The notes under the pieces: model-generated | The model's input: only the letters and a program-made list of their open reading frames with translations | Told to the model about the DNA's origin: nothing | The model's database searches: none | Program-made: the position numbers and the translations under genes | Part shown: positions 32,476 to 41,107 of the stretch, in pieces | Position numbering within the stretch: position 1 is the stretch's first letter | Layout of the letters: each line of letters opens with the position of its first letter | Source: MED-G105 sp039819085 | Lineage (GTDB): Bacteria > Pseudomonadota > Alphaproteobacteria > Caulobacterales > Parvularculaceae | NCBI GenBank assembly: GCA_039819085.1 | Contig: JBCBSQ010000003.1 | Coordinates: forward strand, 1-64,000 | Direction of reading: 5' to 3' | DNA length: 64,000 nt

Positions 32476-34071
32476 GTGTTTTTCAAGACCAAAGCATCTT
32501 TCCCGCGCGGCGAGAAGTCAGGATATCCGTTGTTGCTACGTCGGCGCACATTTGGGCGATCGACGCCGTCTGGCCGTAGGGACGAGCGGCGACAGGCGCT
32601 TCTTGGCGCGTGCGCCGTCATCTACGCCGCGGGCGCCGGGGGCGCGTTGGCGAGTGACGATCCTGCGTCCGCCCGCAACGCCCTTCGCGATATCCAATTG
32701 GGAGAATCCGATGACCGCTTCCGCGTGGCGTTTATCTGCCGCGAGGCGTGTCCGATCGAAGAAGGGCGCGACGGTGGTTTTCGGCTGGTAGGCGTTTCGG
32801 CCGATATTGAGCTTGACCTGTCGAGACGCAGCCGGCACGCGGCGGCGCTCACGCTTTCGGCTGAAGGAGCCGCGAGCCGGATCGCGCTCGCGATGAGCCC
32901 GGAATTCGCCGCGGCGGCGGTCCGCGCTTGCGACGCCAATGGCGAAACGGCGAGTTGCCTCGATTTCGTGCGCGCGGATGCGCCGGAAGTTCTGACGCCG
33001 CCGCCCCTCGCGTCCGGCGCTAATGAGGTCGCGGATGCGGCGCCGGAGGCCGGCGCGGGCGCTGCGTCGGTGATTGATGCGGCGTTCGCGCCGCCGGGCG
33101 ATTTGCGGGCCGATACCGAGCCGCCGGAGGCTATGACCGGCGCAGCGGGCGGCTGGTCATTTCGAATGCGGATTGATGAAGCTGCGAATGGTCCGGCGCC
33201 GCTCGATTCGCCACCCTTGCTGATCCGCGCTGTTCAGAGACGCGATGTCGAGGCGTTGGGGCGCGCCCTTGAGGAAGTTGAGTTCCGATCCGGCGACGAA
33301 TTCGAGACTGCGCAATTGGCGGCGCCGGAAACGTCCTCTTCATCACGGTCGAACATCCGCGCGCAGGCTTTTCTGTTGCGAGATGACGGCGCGCGGATTG
33401 CTCCCTTGCGAGTAGGTCGACCAAGGCTCGGCGTGGCGGTTTCGCCAATCACCTCGACCGGCGAGCGGATTGGATTCAGCGCCCCGATTGCGGAGCGTTT
33501 TGCGCCGCCGTCGCTCCTTGGCGCATTCGAGGAGGAAGAACCCGCAAACGACGTCGAAGAGGCGGTCGCGCCTGCGCAGGAAGAAACCGTCGAGGCTCCG
33601 CGGCCGCAAAGCGCCTTGGAGGCGCCGTCAGCTGTTGATCCCGGCGCTCGGTCGACCCCGGACGCCTCTTCCTCCACGCCCGACTACGGCGCGGCGATGT
33701 TCGACGGCCCGCCGCTGTCGGAAGGATTCGATCTCGGCGCTGAAGCCGCAACCATACTTGGCCGCGTGTTCGATAGCGAAGCGTGTGAGGCGGCGATGGC
33801 GCGGCTCGCCGAAGATCCCTGGACGTTCGAAGCGATGATCGATGTCGGCGTCTGCCAGGCTGTCGAGGGAGCGGACGACGACGCGGATCTCACCTTTGAG
33901 CGAGTGCTGGCGCACACGCCGGACAACTATGAAGCGCTCGTCGGCAGGGCGCTTGTGGCGGCCCATCGCGGGTCGCGTTCGCTTGCTTCGGCTTACTTCC
34001 AGGACGCGCTGAACGCGTTGCCGCCGATCGAGGAATCGAATCGCATCGTCGACGCAATGGGCCGGCTATAA
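32476..34071 (+). CDS. Large acidic exported protein with TPR-like C-terminus, unknown function
   Basis: Codon use shows real coding from about 32530 to the stop. Upstream starts (GTG 32476, TTG near 32531) are ambiguous and lie back-to-back with vsr. A signal-like segment (RRQALLGACAVIYAAGAGGA) precedes a small Cys-containing domain (FRVAFICREACPIEEG) at about residues 75-90. The long middle is Ala/Glu/Pro-rich and disordered. The last ~110 residues contain two TPR-like helical hairpins (MIDVGVCQAVEGADDDADLT, ALVGRALVAAHRGSRSLASA). A periplasmic scaffold role is possible. No family is recognised. Confidence 0.65.
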   Translation: MFFKTKASFPRGEKSGYPLLLRRRTFGRSTPSGRRDERRQALLGACAVIYAAGAGGALASDDPASARNALRDIQLGESDDRFRVAFICREACPIEEGRDGGFRLVGVSADIELDLSRRSRHAAALTLSAEGAASRIALAMSPEFAAAAVRACDANGETASCLDFVRADAPEVLTPPPLASGANEVADAAPEAGAGAASVIDAAFAPPGDLRADTEPPEAMTGAAGGWSFRMRIDEAANGPAPLDSPPLLIRAVQRRDVEALGRALEEVEFRSGDEFETAQLAAPETSSSSRSNIRAQAFLLRDDGARIAPLRVGRPRLGVAVSPITSTGERIGFSAPIAERFAPPSLLGAFEEEEPANDVEEAVAPAQEETVEAPRPQSALEAPSAVDPGARSTPDASSSTPDYGAAMFDGPPLSEGFDLGAEAATILGRVFDSEACEAAMARLAEDPWTFEAMIDVGVCQAVEGADDDADLTFERVLAHTPDNYEALVGRALVAAHRGSRSLASAYFQDALNALPPIEESNRIVDAMGRL

Positions 34072-34172
34072 TCCCTGCGGCCGCTGAGGCCGGCGCGCAT
34101 TGACCGAGTTTCCGCCGCGTCTTAGGCCTTCCGCTTTGTGATCAAGACTTGGCGAACAGGCGCAAAAGGCGG

Positions 34173-35129
34173 ATGGCGAACGACGACGACAAGAGAAAGC
34201 GTATCGACCAGTCTTTCCAGGGATTGATCCTGACGCTGCAGCAATTCTGGGCGCGTCAGGGCTGCGTCTTGTTGCAGCCTTATGACTTGGAGATGGGCGC
34301 CGGCACATTTCACCCAGCGACGACCCTGCGGTCGCTGGGGCCGAAACCTTGGCGGGCGGCTTACGTGCAGCCATGCCGGCGGCCTACGGATGGGCGCTTC
34401 GGCGCCAATCCGAACCGGTTTCAGCATTACTACCAATTCCAGGTGGTGCTGAAGCCGTCGCCAGCGAACATCCAGGAGCTTTATCTCGACTCTCTAGACG
34501 CAATAGGCGTCGATCGGTCCGTGCACGATATACGCTTCGTGGAGGACGACTGGGAAAGCCCTACGCTTGGGGCCTGGGGGCTTGGCTGGGAAGTCTGGTG
34601 CGACGGCATGGAAGTGACGCAGTTCACTTATTTCCAGCAAGTCGGCGGGATCGATTGCCGCCCGGTGACGGGTGAGATCACCTACGGCCTTGAGCGCCTT
34701 GCGATGTACGTTCAGGGCGTCGACAATGGCTACGATCTCGATTTTAACGGCGCTGACGGGGACATGCGCGTCACCTATGGGGACGTCTTTCACCAGCAGG
34801 AAGTTGAATTCTCCAGGTACAACTTCGATCTTGCGGATACGGATGTTCTGTTCGACCAATTCCGCGAGGCTGAGGCGGCCTGCATGGCGGTGATCGAGGC
34901 GGGGGAGCGCGACGAAACGTCTTACGCCCTGCCGGCGTATGACCAGTGCGTCAAAGCGAGCCATCTGTTCAACTTGCTCGATGCGCGAGGCGTTATCTCG
35001 GTGGCGGAGCGGCAGTCTTATATTCTCCGCATCAGGACGCTCGCCAAGGCGTGCTGCGAGGCCTGGCTGAAAAGCCCGCAGGGGCGCGCTGAAGGCGCCG
35101 GGATCGTGGACTTCCAGGCGGCGGTCTGA
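34173..35129 (+). CDS. glyQ: Glycine-tRNA ligase, alpha subunit
   Basis: GlyQ is the catalytic subunit of the alpha2beta2 glycyl-tRNA synthetase. The 318-aa product shows SFQGLILTLQQFWARQGCVL, MGAGTFHPATTLRSLGP, YVQPCRRPTDGRFGANPNR and GLERLAMYVQGV, a class II synthetase core. The frame is open to 34149, but the ATG at 34173 begins the normal N-terminus and is preceded by AAAAGGCGG. The beta subunit gene lies 3 kb downstream on the same strand, with six small genes between, which is unusual for a pair often found adjacent. Confidence 0.96.
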   Translation: MANDDDKRKRIDQSFQGLILTLQQFWARQGCVLLQPYDLEMGAGTFHPATTLRSLGPKPWRAAYVQPCRRPTDGRFGANPNRFQHYYQFQVVLKPSPANIQELYLDSLDAIGVDRSVHDIRFVEDDWESPTLGAWGLGWEVWCDGMEVTQFTYFQQVGGIDCRPVTGEITYGLERLAMYVQGVDNGYDLDFNGADGDMRVTYGDVFHQQEVEFSRYNFDLADTDVLFDQFREAEAACMAVIEAGERDETSYALPAYDQCVKASHLFNLLDARGVISVAERQSYILRIRTLAKACCEAWLKSPQGRAEGAGIVDFQAAV

Positions 35130-35252
35130 GGGCGGCATGGCGCGTGGGCTGATGAATAGAGAATTCGGCGTGACGACGCGCCAGCGCGAGAGCGGACGTG
35201 TTCCTTCTTGGCGTTGTCAATGGGGATCGCGGCGCATCTGACGGAGAGGGGC

Positions 35253-35909
35253 ATGGGTGATGTTCCGCTAGCTGAAGGGCGGCCCAAGTTGAAAGCGGCG
35301 CCGTCGCCGCGCCCTGCGACGGCCGACGACGCGGACGCTGTCAGGGACATATTGACAGCCGCGTTCGCCGATGACCCGGTGATGAGCTGGTGTTTCGGCG
35401 CGAAGCGGCCGATTGGGACCCTATTCCGTGAGATGGTAGCCGGTTGCTATCTGCGGAGAGGTTTCGCACATATCATCGATGAAGATGCGGCGACGCTCTG
35501 GCTGCCATGCGGACAGGCGCCGAAGCTGAACGCCTTTCGGGAAATGCGCATTGCGGGCGCGATTTTGGCGAGCGGCGGGTTCAGCGCGGTGCGCCGTTCG
35601 TTCCGCCTTGCTGACGCGGTCGAAAACAGCCACCCGGCGACCCCGCACTATTATCTCTTCGCCGTTGGCGTGCGCACTGAAATGCAAGGGCGGGGCCTTG
35701 GCCGTCGGGTTATCCAGGAAGGCCTCGCCTTGGCGGACCGCGACGGCGCGCCAGCCTACCTTGAGAATTCCAGGGCTCGAAACGCGCCGCTCTACCAGTC
35801 GCTTGGGTTTCGCAAATGCGGTGATATTCCGCTTCCGGAGGGCGCGCCGCCGCTTGCGCCCATGTGGCGCGACGCGCGCCCGCCAATGGCGTCGTCGCCG
35901 CCGCAATGA
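35253..35909 (+). CDS. GNAT-family N-acetyltransferase
   Basis: The ATG at 35253 has GGAG at 6 bases upstream and is preferred over the TTG at 35208; the product is 218 aa. The GNAT core is seen in PRPATADDADAVRDILTAAF and in the acetyl-CoA binding motif A, LFAVGVRTEMQGRGLGRRVI (Q-x-x-G-x-G/R). It continues with YLENSRARNAPLYQSLGFRK, a typical C-terminal motif B. The substrate is unknown. The gene stands between glyQ and glyS, 123 bases after glyQ. Confidence 0.85.
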   Translation: MGDVPLAEGRPKLKAAPSPRPATADDADAVRDILTAAFADDPVMSWCFGAKRPIGTLFREMVAGCYLRRGFAHIIDEDAATLWLPCGQAPKLNAFREMRIAGAILASGGFSAVRRSFRLADAVENSHPATPHYYLFAVGVRTEMQGRGLGRRVIQEGLALADRDGAPAYLENSRARNAPLYQSLGFRKCGDIPLPEGAPPLAPMWRDARPPMASSPPQ

Positions 35910-36033
35910 CCCCGCACTTGCCAATCCCGGTTGCGATACTGACAATAAGCCGCCATTGATGCCGGTGAAGCCTTAAGGCGGCGGCGTTTTGTAGGTGGCG
36001 TCCCGTAGGCGGCGACTGGACAAGGAGGCGCGC

Positions 36034-36498
36034 ATGACCTGGAGCGTCTATCTCTCAGGTGAGATCCACACGGACTGGCGCGAGGAAATCGCGGATGGCG
36101 CAAAAGCGCGGGATCTGCCTGTGGTTTTCTCCGCCCCGGTAACCGATCATCCCGCTTCGGATGATTGCGGGGTCGCGATCCTGGGGGCTGAGCCCGATAA
36201 GGTCTGGCATGATCGAAAAGGCGCGCAGATCAACGCCATCCGTACGGGGACTCTTATCCGGCGGGCGGACATTGTCGTTGTCCGTTTCGGGGATAAGTAT
36301 AAGCAATGGAATGCGGCGTTCGACGCCGGCTACGCGGCAGCGCTCGGTAAGCCGCTGATTATCCTCCACGGACCAGACATCGTTCATCCCTTGAAGGAAG
36401 TCGACGCCGCCGCCCTCGCGGTCGCAGAGACGCCGACGCAGGTGGTCGACATACTTGATTACGTTATTGAGGGTCGGCTCAAAGGCTACACAGATTAA
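36034..36498 (+). CDS. YtoQ-family protein
   Basis: The start is an ATG with AAGGAGG 6 bases upstream; 154 aa. The protein begins MTWSVYLSGEIHTDWREEIA and contains FSAPVTDHPASDD, AEPDKVWHDRKGAQINAIRT and VVVRFGDKYKQWNAAFDAGY, which are hallmarks of the YtoQ family. The fold resembles nucleoside deoxyribosyltransferase-like proteins. The biochemical role of YtoQ is not established. The gene is part of the row of small genes separating glyQ and glyS. Confidence 0.85.
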   Translation: MTWSVYLSGEIHTDWREEIADGAKARDLPVVFSAPVTDHPASDDCGVAILGAEPDKVWHDRKGAQINAIRTGTLIRRADIVVVRFGDKYKQWNAAFDAGYAAALGKPLIILHGPDIVHPLKEVDAAALAVAETPTQVVDILDYVIEGRLKGYTD

Positions 36499-36607
36499 GG
36501 ATTGTCATTGGCGAAGAGACGCGGATTGAGTTGGTGGGTGGCTTGCGCAAGCAGGTCGAGAGGCAAGGCCAATGAAACGAGAAGATCAATTAAGAAGGAA
36601 AGATCCC

Positions 36608-37018
36608 ATGCCCCGTATTTTCGGCCTCAACCTCGTCGCTTTGCTTCTGGCGACGTTCGCCTTCTTCTTTGCCGGTTTCGTTATCTATGGCGTCCTTTTC
36701 TCTGATCTTTGGATGTCGATCGAAGGCGTGAGCGAAGAAGACGCCGCCGCCGCCGGCATGGGATGGCTTGCGCCAGCGCTCCTTATCACTGTCCTGCAAG
36801 TCATTGGCCTCGGGCTGATACTGCAGTGGCGGAAGGCGGCGAGCCTCGGCGCCGCGGTCACGACCGCGATCGTCGCTTGGGCGCTGATCGCCCTGCCGCT
36901 GATGGCGTATGATCCGATTTACATACCCGGCCAGTCGCCGATGTCGCTTGTGATCGACGGCGCTCATCTTTTCGTTGGATGGGTGTCGAGCGCCGTCATT
37001 CTGACCCTGCTCAAATGA
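36608..37018 (+). CDS. DUF1761-type small membrane protein
   Basis: From the ATG at 36608 (AAGGAAA 9 bases upstream) 136 aa follow, with four hydrophobic segments: LNLVALLLATFAFFFAGFVI, LLITVLQVIGLGLIL, AVTTAIVAWALIALPLMA and LFVGWVSSAVILTLL. The first segment followed by YGVLFSDLWM matches the DUF1761 pattern. Function is unknown. A start at 36572 would add a charged leader and is less likely. It is followed 21 bases later by the next small gene. Confidence 0.75.
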   Translation: MPRIFGLNLVALLLATFAFFFAGFVIYGVLFSDLWMSIEGVSEEDAAAAGMGWLAPALLITVLQVIGLGLILQWRKAASLGAAVTTAIVAWALIALPLMAYDPIYIPGQSPMSLVIDGAHLFVGWVSSAVILTLLK

Positions 37019-37039
37019 GCCGCGACTGAGGGGGCGCAC

Positions 37040-37372
37040 ATGGGCGTGATGGTGATCGCCGTCTACCGGCCGAAACCTGGCAGGGAAGAGGTGTTGGAAG
37101 CGCTGGTGCGGCGCCATCATGGCGTCCTCGCTGAAGAAGGCCTTGTCGACGAGACTCCGGTGCTGGCCGGCCGCGCTCGCGACGGGGCTGTCATCGAGGT
37201 CTTCATCTGGAAGTCGCAAGACGCGATCGATGCGGCGCATGAGAACCCTGCTGTGAAGGCGTTGTGGGACGAGTTCGAAGGCGCCTGCGAGTACGACGTG
37301 ATTGCAAACGTGGCCGAGGCGAAGGAGATGTTTTCGCCGTTCACGGCAATTGATCTGACGAAGGAGACGTAA
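37040..37372 (+). CDS. ABM-like dimeric alpha/beta-barrel protein
   Basis: A 110-aa protein with a GAGGGG ribosome binding site. The pattern MVIAVYRPKPGREEVLEALV ... VIEVFIWKSQDAIDAAHENP ... LWDEFEGAC is that of small ferredoxin-like (ABM/Dabb-type) proteins that act as dimers in monooxygenation or stress responses. No catalytic residues can be assigned. Its stop overlaps the ribosome binding site of the CDGSH gene (4-base spacing), so they are coupled. Confidence 0.65.
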   Translation: MGVMVIAVYRPKPGREEVLEALVRRHHGVLAEEGLVDETPVLAGRARDGAVIEVFIWKSQDAIDAAHENPAVKALWDEFEGACEYDVIANVAEAKEMFSPFTAIDLTKET

Positions 37373-37375
37373 GCA

Positions 37376-37603
37376 ATGTCCGACGCCATCGCGCCGATCC
37401 CCGTCGACGTTGAAGAAGGCAAGAAGTACTTCTGGTGCGCATGCGGCCAATCCTCGAACCAACCTTTTTGCGACGGCTCCCACGCCGGAACGGATGTCAC
37501 GCCTCTGCCTTGGACGGCGCCGGAAACCAAGCGGGTCTTCTTCTGCGCGTGCAAGCGCACGAACGCTGCGCCTTTGTGCGACGGCAGCCATAACGCGGCT
37601 TGA
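37376..37603 (+). CDS. Double CDGSH iron-sulfur protein
   Basis: Seventy-five residues with two CDGSH-type motifs: C-A-C-G-Q-x7-FCDGSH at about residues 21-35 and C-A-C-K-R-x6-LCDGSH at about 58-71. Each has the three-Cys, one-His ligand set of a 2Fe-2S cluster. Tandem CDGSH proteins of this kind are known in bacteria; their role is thought to be redox or cluster handling. The start at 37376 has GGAG nearby, inside the end of the preceding gene. The full SUF operon lies 10 kb away in this window. Confidence 0.9.
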   Translation: MSDAIAPIPVDVEEGKKYFWCACGQSSNQPFCDGSHAGTDVTPLPWTAPETKRVFFCACKRTNAAPLCDGSHNAA

Positions 37604-37612
37604 GCGATCGCC

Positions 37613-38071
37613 ATGTCTAAGGCCAGCGATCGGCATACGGAGCTCCTCAATCTCTATCAGTCGATGGAGTCGCCCTATTACCAATGGGCGCGGACCCATA
37701 TTGGCGATCTACGTATTGTCGAGTGGAGCTATGGGCGCATGTCGATGACGTGGGACATTGGCGGGCCGGGCGATGAGAACATGATCCTGCACCAGGGCTT
37801 CATGTTCGGCGGTCATGTGGCGTCAGCGGCCGATCACATCGCCAGCCTCGTCACTATGAGCGTTCTACCGACGAATGACGACCGTTTCCGCACCTCGCGG
37901 CTGGAGACGAAGTTCTTTCGGCCGGTGAAGGCCCCGCGCATGGCGGTCGAGGCGAGGGTATTGAACGTTTCCCGACGGCTGATCCACGTGGAGGCGGACC
38001 TCGTCAATCCTGAAGGTAAGCTCGCTGTCCGGATCGAGGCGAGCCAGGTGCGCCAAACCAAGGAAACCTGA
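37613..38071 (+). CDS. PaaI-like hot-dog fold thioesterase
   Basis: A 152-aa protein with the hot-dog pattern: a central helix in MILHQGFMFGGHVASAADHI, then beta strands with RTSRLETKFFRPVKAPRMAV and ARVLNVSRRLIHVEADLVNP. These are usual for acyl-CoA thioesterases of the PaaI/4HBT type. The Asp or Glu catalytic residue cannot be named with certainty. It begins 10 bases after the CDGSH gene and ends 55 bases before glyS. Confidence 0.8.
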   Translation: MSKASDRHTELLNLYQSMESPYYQWARTHIGDLRIVEWSYGRMSMTWDIGGPGDENMILHQGFMFGGHVASAADHIASLVTMSVLPTNDDRFRTSRLETKFFRPVKAPRMAVEARVLNVSRRLIHVEADLVNPEGKLAVRIEASQVRQTKET

Positions 38072-38125
38072 AGAAGCGGATCTTGGCCCCTCCACATCTG
38101 CGCAAAAGCGGGTAGAAGGCGCGGC

Positions 38126-40216
38126 ATGCCTGAACTCCTGCTCGAACTGTTCTCCGAAGAGATCCCCGCCCGCATGCAGGCGCGCGCCGCTGCGGATCTG
38201 GAACGCGCCGTGAATCAACGTCTCCTCGATGCAGGCTTCCTGCCGGATGGCGTGAAGGCGTTTGCCGGGCCGCGCCGACTTACACTGGTGGCGACGGGGC
38301 TTCCCGCGCGCCAGCCCGACGTTAGCGATGAGAAGAAGGGCCCCCGCGTCGGCGCGCCGGAAAAGGCGATTGAAGGGTTCCTGAAGGCCGCGGGGCTCGC
38401 CTCAGTCGATGGCTGCGAGACCCGCGAAGACAAGAAAGGCGCCTACTACGTCGCGGTGATTGAACGCAAAGGCCGGCCCACGGCGGACCTGATCGCCGAA
38501 TTCGTTCCGGAAATCGCGCGTGGGTTTTCCTGGCCGAAATCCATGCGCTGGGCGGATGGCGATTTGCGTTGGGTGCGGCCTTTGCGGCGGATCTTGTGCG
38601 TCTTTGACGGCGAGGTCGTCCCCTTCGAGATCGGCGGCGTCGCGAGCGGCGATCTGACCGAAGGCCACCGCACGATGTCTGAAGGGACGATCCAGGCCCG
38701 CTCATTCGAGGCGTATACGGAGCGGTTGCATGCCGCGCATGTGATGCTGGACGCGGCGGCCCGCGAGGAGCTGATCGCGGCGGAGGCAAGGACGCTTTGC
38801 GAGGCGCAGGGCCTGGAGCTCGTCGAGGACAAAGGCCTCCTGCGCGAGGTCGCGGGTCTCGCTGAGTGGCCACGGCCGATGATCGGCGCTTTCGATGAGA
38901 AGTTCCTGGAGCTGCCCGACGAAGTGCTCACCGCCTCCATGCGCGGGCACCAGAAGTATTTCTCCGTGCGCGACCCGAAAACCGGCGACCTCGCCAAAAG
39001 GTTTGTCTGCGTCGCAAATATTGATGCCGTGGATGGCGGGGCGGCGATGCGCGAAGGTTATGAACGCGTTCTGACGGCGCGGCTCTCCGACGGCCGGTAC
39101 CTCTATGACCAGGACCTGAAACGTCCGCTGGCGGACCGCATCGCCGAGCTTGACGGCATGACGTTTTTTGAAGGGCTTGGAACGACCGGCGACAAAGCCC
39201 GGCGCATCGCGGCGCTGGCGAGAGAAATTGCGCCGCTTGTGGGCGCTGACCCTGACGCTGCGGCGCGCGCGGCTGAGCTCGCCAAGGCGGATCTTGTCAC
39301 CGGCATGGTCTACGAGTTCCCGGAGTTGCAAGGGTTGATGGGGCGCTACTACGCGCTGGCGCAAGGCGAGTCGTCTGAGATCGCCGACGCCATCCGCGAC
39401 CATTACAAACCCGCTGGCCAGGACGATGACGTCCCAATAGCGCCCGTTTCGGTCGCCGTGGCGCTCGCCGACAAGATCGACACGCTGACGGCCTTCTGGT
39501 CGATCGACAAAAAACCGACAGGATCAAGCGATCCTTTCGCGCTTCGGCGCGCGGCGCTGGGGGTCATCGCGATTGTCTTGCGGAACGGGCTGCGGCTGGA
39601 TCTCGCTCGCGTGATTACTGGAAATTTCGATCGGCTTGCGGACGTTCATGAGCAGAGCTTGGGAGATGATCTGCGCGATGCGTCCAATCTGATCCAGTTC
39701 TTTCATGAGCGCCTTGTGGTCCACTTTCGGGAAGGCGGGTCGCGCCATGATCACGTGGCCGCGGTTCTTGCGGACCCTCAAGGCCAACTCCACGATGATC
39801 TCGTCCTGATTGAGGCGCGATTGAGCGCTTTGGAAGCTTTTCTCAAGAATGATGACGGCGCCAACCTCGTCGTCGCCTTCAAGCGCGCAGGGAACATCCT
39901 GAAGGCCGAAGCGAAGAAGGGCGACCTGCCGGCCGCCTTGGACGCGCGCGCCAATTTGCTCGCTGACGCTGCGGAAAAGGCGCTTTTCGCCGCGTTGGAG
40001 AACGCTGAACAGGAAGCGGCGGAGGCTGTCCGGGCGGAGGAATTCGAACGCGCCATGGCGGCGCTGGCGAGCTTGCGCGCCCCTCTCGACGCGTTTTTTG
40101 AAGACGTTACGGTGAATGCGGAGGATGCGGCGTTGCGGACGAACCGCCTCGCGACTCTTCAACGGTTCGTCGCCGCGACGGCCCACGTCGCCGACCTCTC
40201 AAAGCTTGAGGGCTAA
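38126..40216 (+). CDS. glyS: Glycine-tRNA ligase, beta subunit
   Basis: GlyS is the tRNA-binding subunit of bacterial glycyl-tRNA synthetase. At 696 aa it has the expected length. It begins MPELLLELFSEEIPARMQ, a strong family mark, and includes FSWPKSMRWADGDLRWVRPL, EDKGLLREVAGLAEWP, SMRGHQKYFSV and KADLVTGMVYEFPELQGLMG, followed by DPFALRRAALGV. The C-terminal ~100 residues resemble an anticodon-binding domain. AAGG lies 8 bases before the ATG. A repetitive palindrome lies just after the stop. Confidence 0.97.
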   Translation: MPELLLELFSEEIPARMQARAAADLERAVNQRLLDAGFLPDGVKAFAGPRRLTLVATGLPARQPDVSDEKKGPRVGAPEKAIEGFLKAAGLASVDGCETREDKKGAYYVAVIERKGRPTADLIAEFVPEIARGFSWPKSMRWADGDLRWVRPLRRILCVFDGEVVPFEIGGVASGDLTEGHRTMSEGTIQARSFEAYTERLHAAHVMLDAAAREELIAAEARTLCEAQGLELVEDKGLLREVAGLAEWPRPMIGAFDEKFLELPDEVLTASMRGHQKYFSVRDPKTGDLAKRFVCVANIDAVDGGAAMREGYERVLTARLSDGRYLYDQDLKRPLADRIAELDGMTFFEGLGTTGDKARRIAALAREIAPLVGADPDAAARAAELAKADLVTGMVYEFPELQGLMGRYYALAQGESSEIADAIRDHYKPAGQDDDVPIAPVSVAVALADKIDTLTAFWSIDKKPTGSSDPFALRRAALGVIAIVLRNGLRLDLARVITGNFDRLADVHEQSLGDDLRDASNLIQFFHERLVVHFREGGSRHDHVAAVLADPQGQLHDDLVLIEARLSALEAFLKNDDGANLVVAFKRAGNILKAEAKKGDLPAALDARANLLADAAEKALFAALENAEQEAAEAVRAEEFERAMAALASLRAPLDAFFEDVTVNAEDAALRTNRLATLQRFVAATAHVADLSKLEG

Positions 40217-40236
40217 CGCGCGCTATATCTTTCAAT

Positions 40237-40289
40237 CCCCTCATCCTGAGGAGTGATCTGAAGGATCACGTCTCGAAGGATGGTTGGGG
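40237..40289. repeat. REP-like intergenic palindrome
   Basis: This 53-bp imperfect palindrome begins CCCCTCATCCTGAGG and ends GAAGGATGGTTGGGG, with an inner hairpin GTGATC-TGAA-GGATCAC. The outer sequence matches a repeat I recall from many alphaproteobacterial intergenic regions (CCTCATCCTGAGGAGC ... GTCTCGAAGGATG). It lies between the convergent glyS and SDR genes and may also act as a terminator. I saw no second copy in the window. Confidence 0.65.
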
Positions 40290-40318
40290 ATCGGCGAGAA
40301 TTGCCGCGCGCCGGACTG

Positions 40319-41083
40319 CTAAGACGAGGCGTTTTCCGTTTTCCAGTCGCGAAATGCGAGCCGTTCGGCTCGGCCGTCATAGTCTTCTGACGCCGCGTAA
40401 AGAACGAGTGGGGCCAGCTCGGACGGGTCCGGCAATGTTTTCGGGTCTTCGCCCGGCATCGCCTTCGCGCGCATCCTTGTGCGCATGGCGCCCGGATCGA
40501 CAATCGCGACGCGGATGTCGCTTGCGGCGGTTTCCTCCGCATACGTTTGGGCAAGCATTTCCATGGCCGCCTTCGAAACGGCGTAGGCTCCCCAGAACGC
40601 GCGCGGTTCTTCGCCGCCGACGCGGGACGTCATGAAAATCACGCGCCCCGCCGCGCTTGCCCGCAGCGCCGGGTCAAGCGTGCGGATAAGCCGCCAGTTG
40701 GCCGTCACATTGACGTCGAGGGCGCGCGCCCAGACTTCCGGATCGATGTCCGTCAGGGGCGCGAGTTCGCCAAGATCGCCGGCGTTTGCGAGCAGAATGT
40801 CCAGCCGCCCGAACCTCTCCAGGAGCGCGGGCCCAAGCCGTTCAATCGCTTCCGGCTCGGTGAGGTCCGCCGGAATGAGGCTGCATTTGCCGCCAGCGGC
40901 GCGAATTTCGTCATCAAGCTCTTCAAGGCCCCCAACGGTTCGGGCGAGGGCCAGAACATGCGCGCCGGCCTCGGCGAGCGCTTTCGCCATCGCTGCGCCG
41001 ATGCCGCGCGAGGCGCCGGTGACGAGCGCGTAGGCGCCGTTGAGGTCGGGCGCAGGCGCGTTCAGGTCTGGGTGGGTCGGCAT
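40319..41083 (-). CDS. Short-chain dehydrogenase/reductase
   Basis: A classical SDR of 254 aa. Nucleotide binding: ALVTGASRGIGAAMAKALA (TGxxxGxG); NAG in ILLANAGDLGEL; catalytic Ser in RVIFMTSRVGG; YxxxK in WGAYAVSKAAME. The product DIRVAIVDPGAMRTRMR follows. The C-terminal part is short and not distinctive. The substrate cannot be inferred. It lies 25 bases downstream of the pirin gene on the same strand, so they may be co-transcribed. Confidence 0.88.
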   Translation of the reverse strand: MPTHPDLNAPAPDLNGAYALVTGASRGIGAAMAKALAEAGAHVLALARTVGGLEELDDEIRAAGGKCSLIPADLTEPEAIERLGPALLERFGRLDILLANAGDLGELAPLTDIDPEVWARALDVNVTANWRLIRTLDPALRASAAGRVIFMTSRVGGEEPRAFWGAYAVSKAAMEMLAQTYAEETAASDIRVAIVDPGAMRTRMRAKAMPGEDPKTLPDPSELAPLVLYAASEDYDGRAERLAFRDWKTENASS

Positions 41084-41107
41084 AGGGTGATACCAGTTGA
41101 ATGGGCG

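Noticed and set aside
36590..37699. 369-codon minus-strand open frame between glyQ and glyS
   Set aside because: It is antisense to four well-supported small genes and has an Arg/His-rich, domain-free translation.
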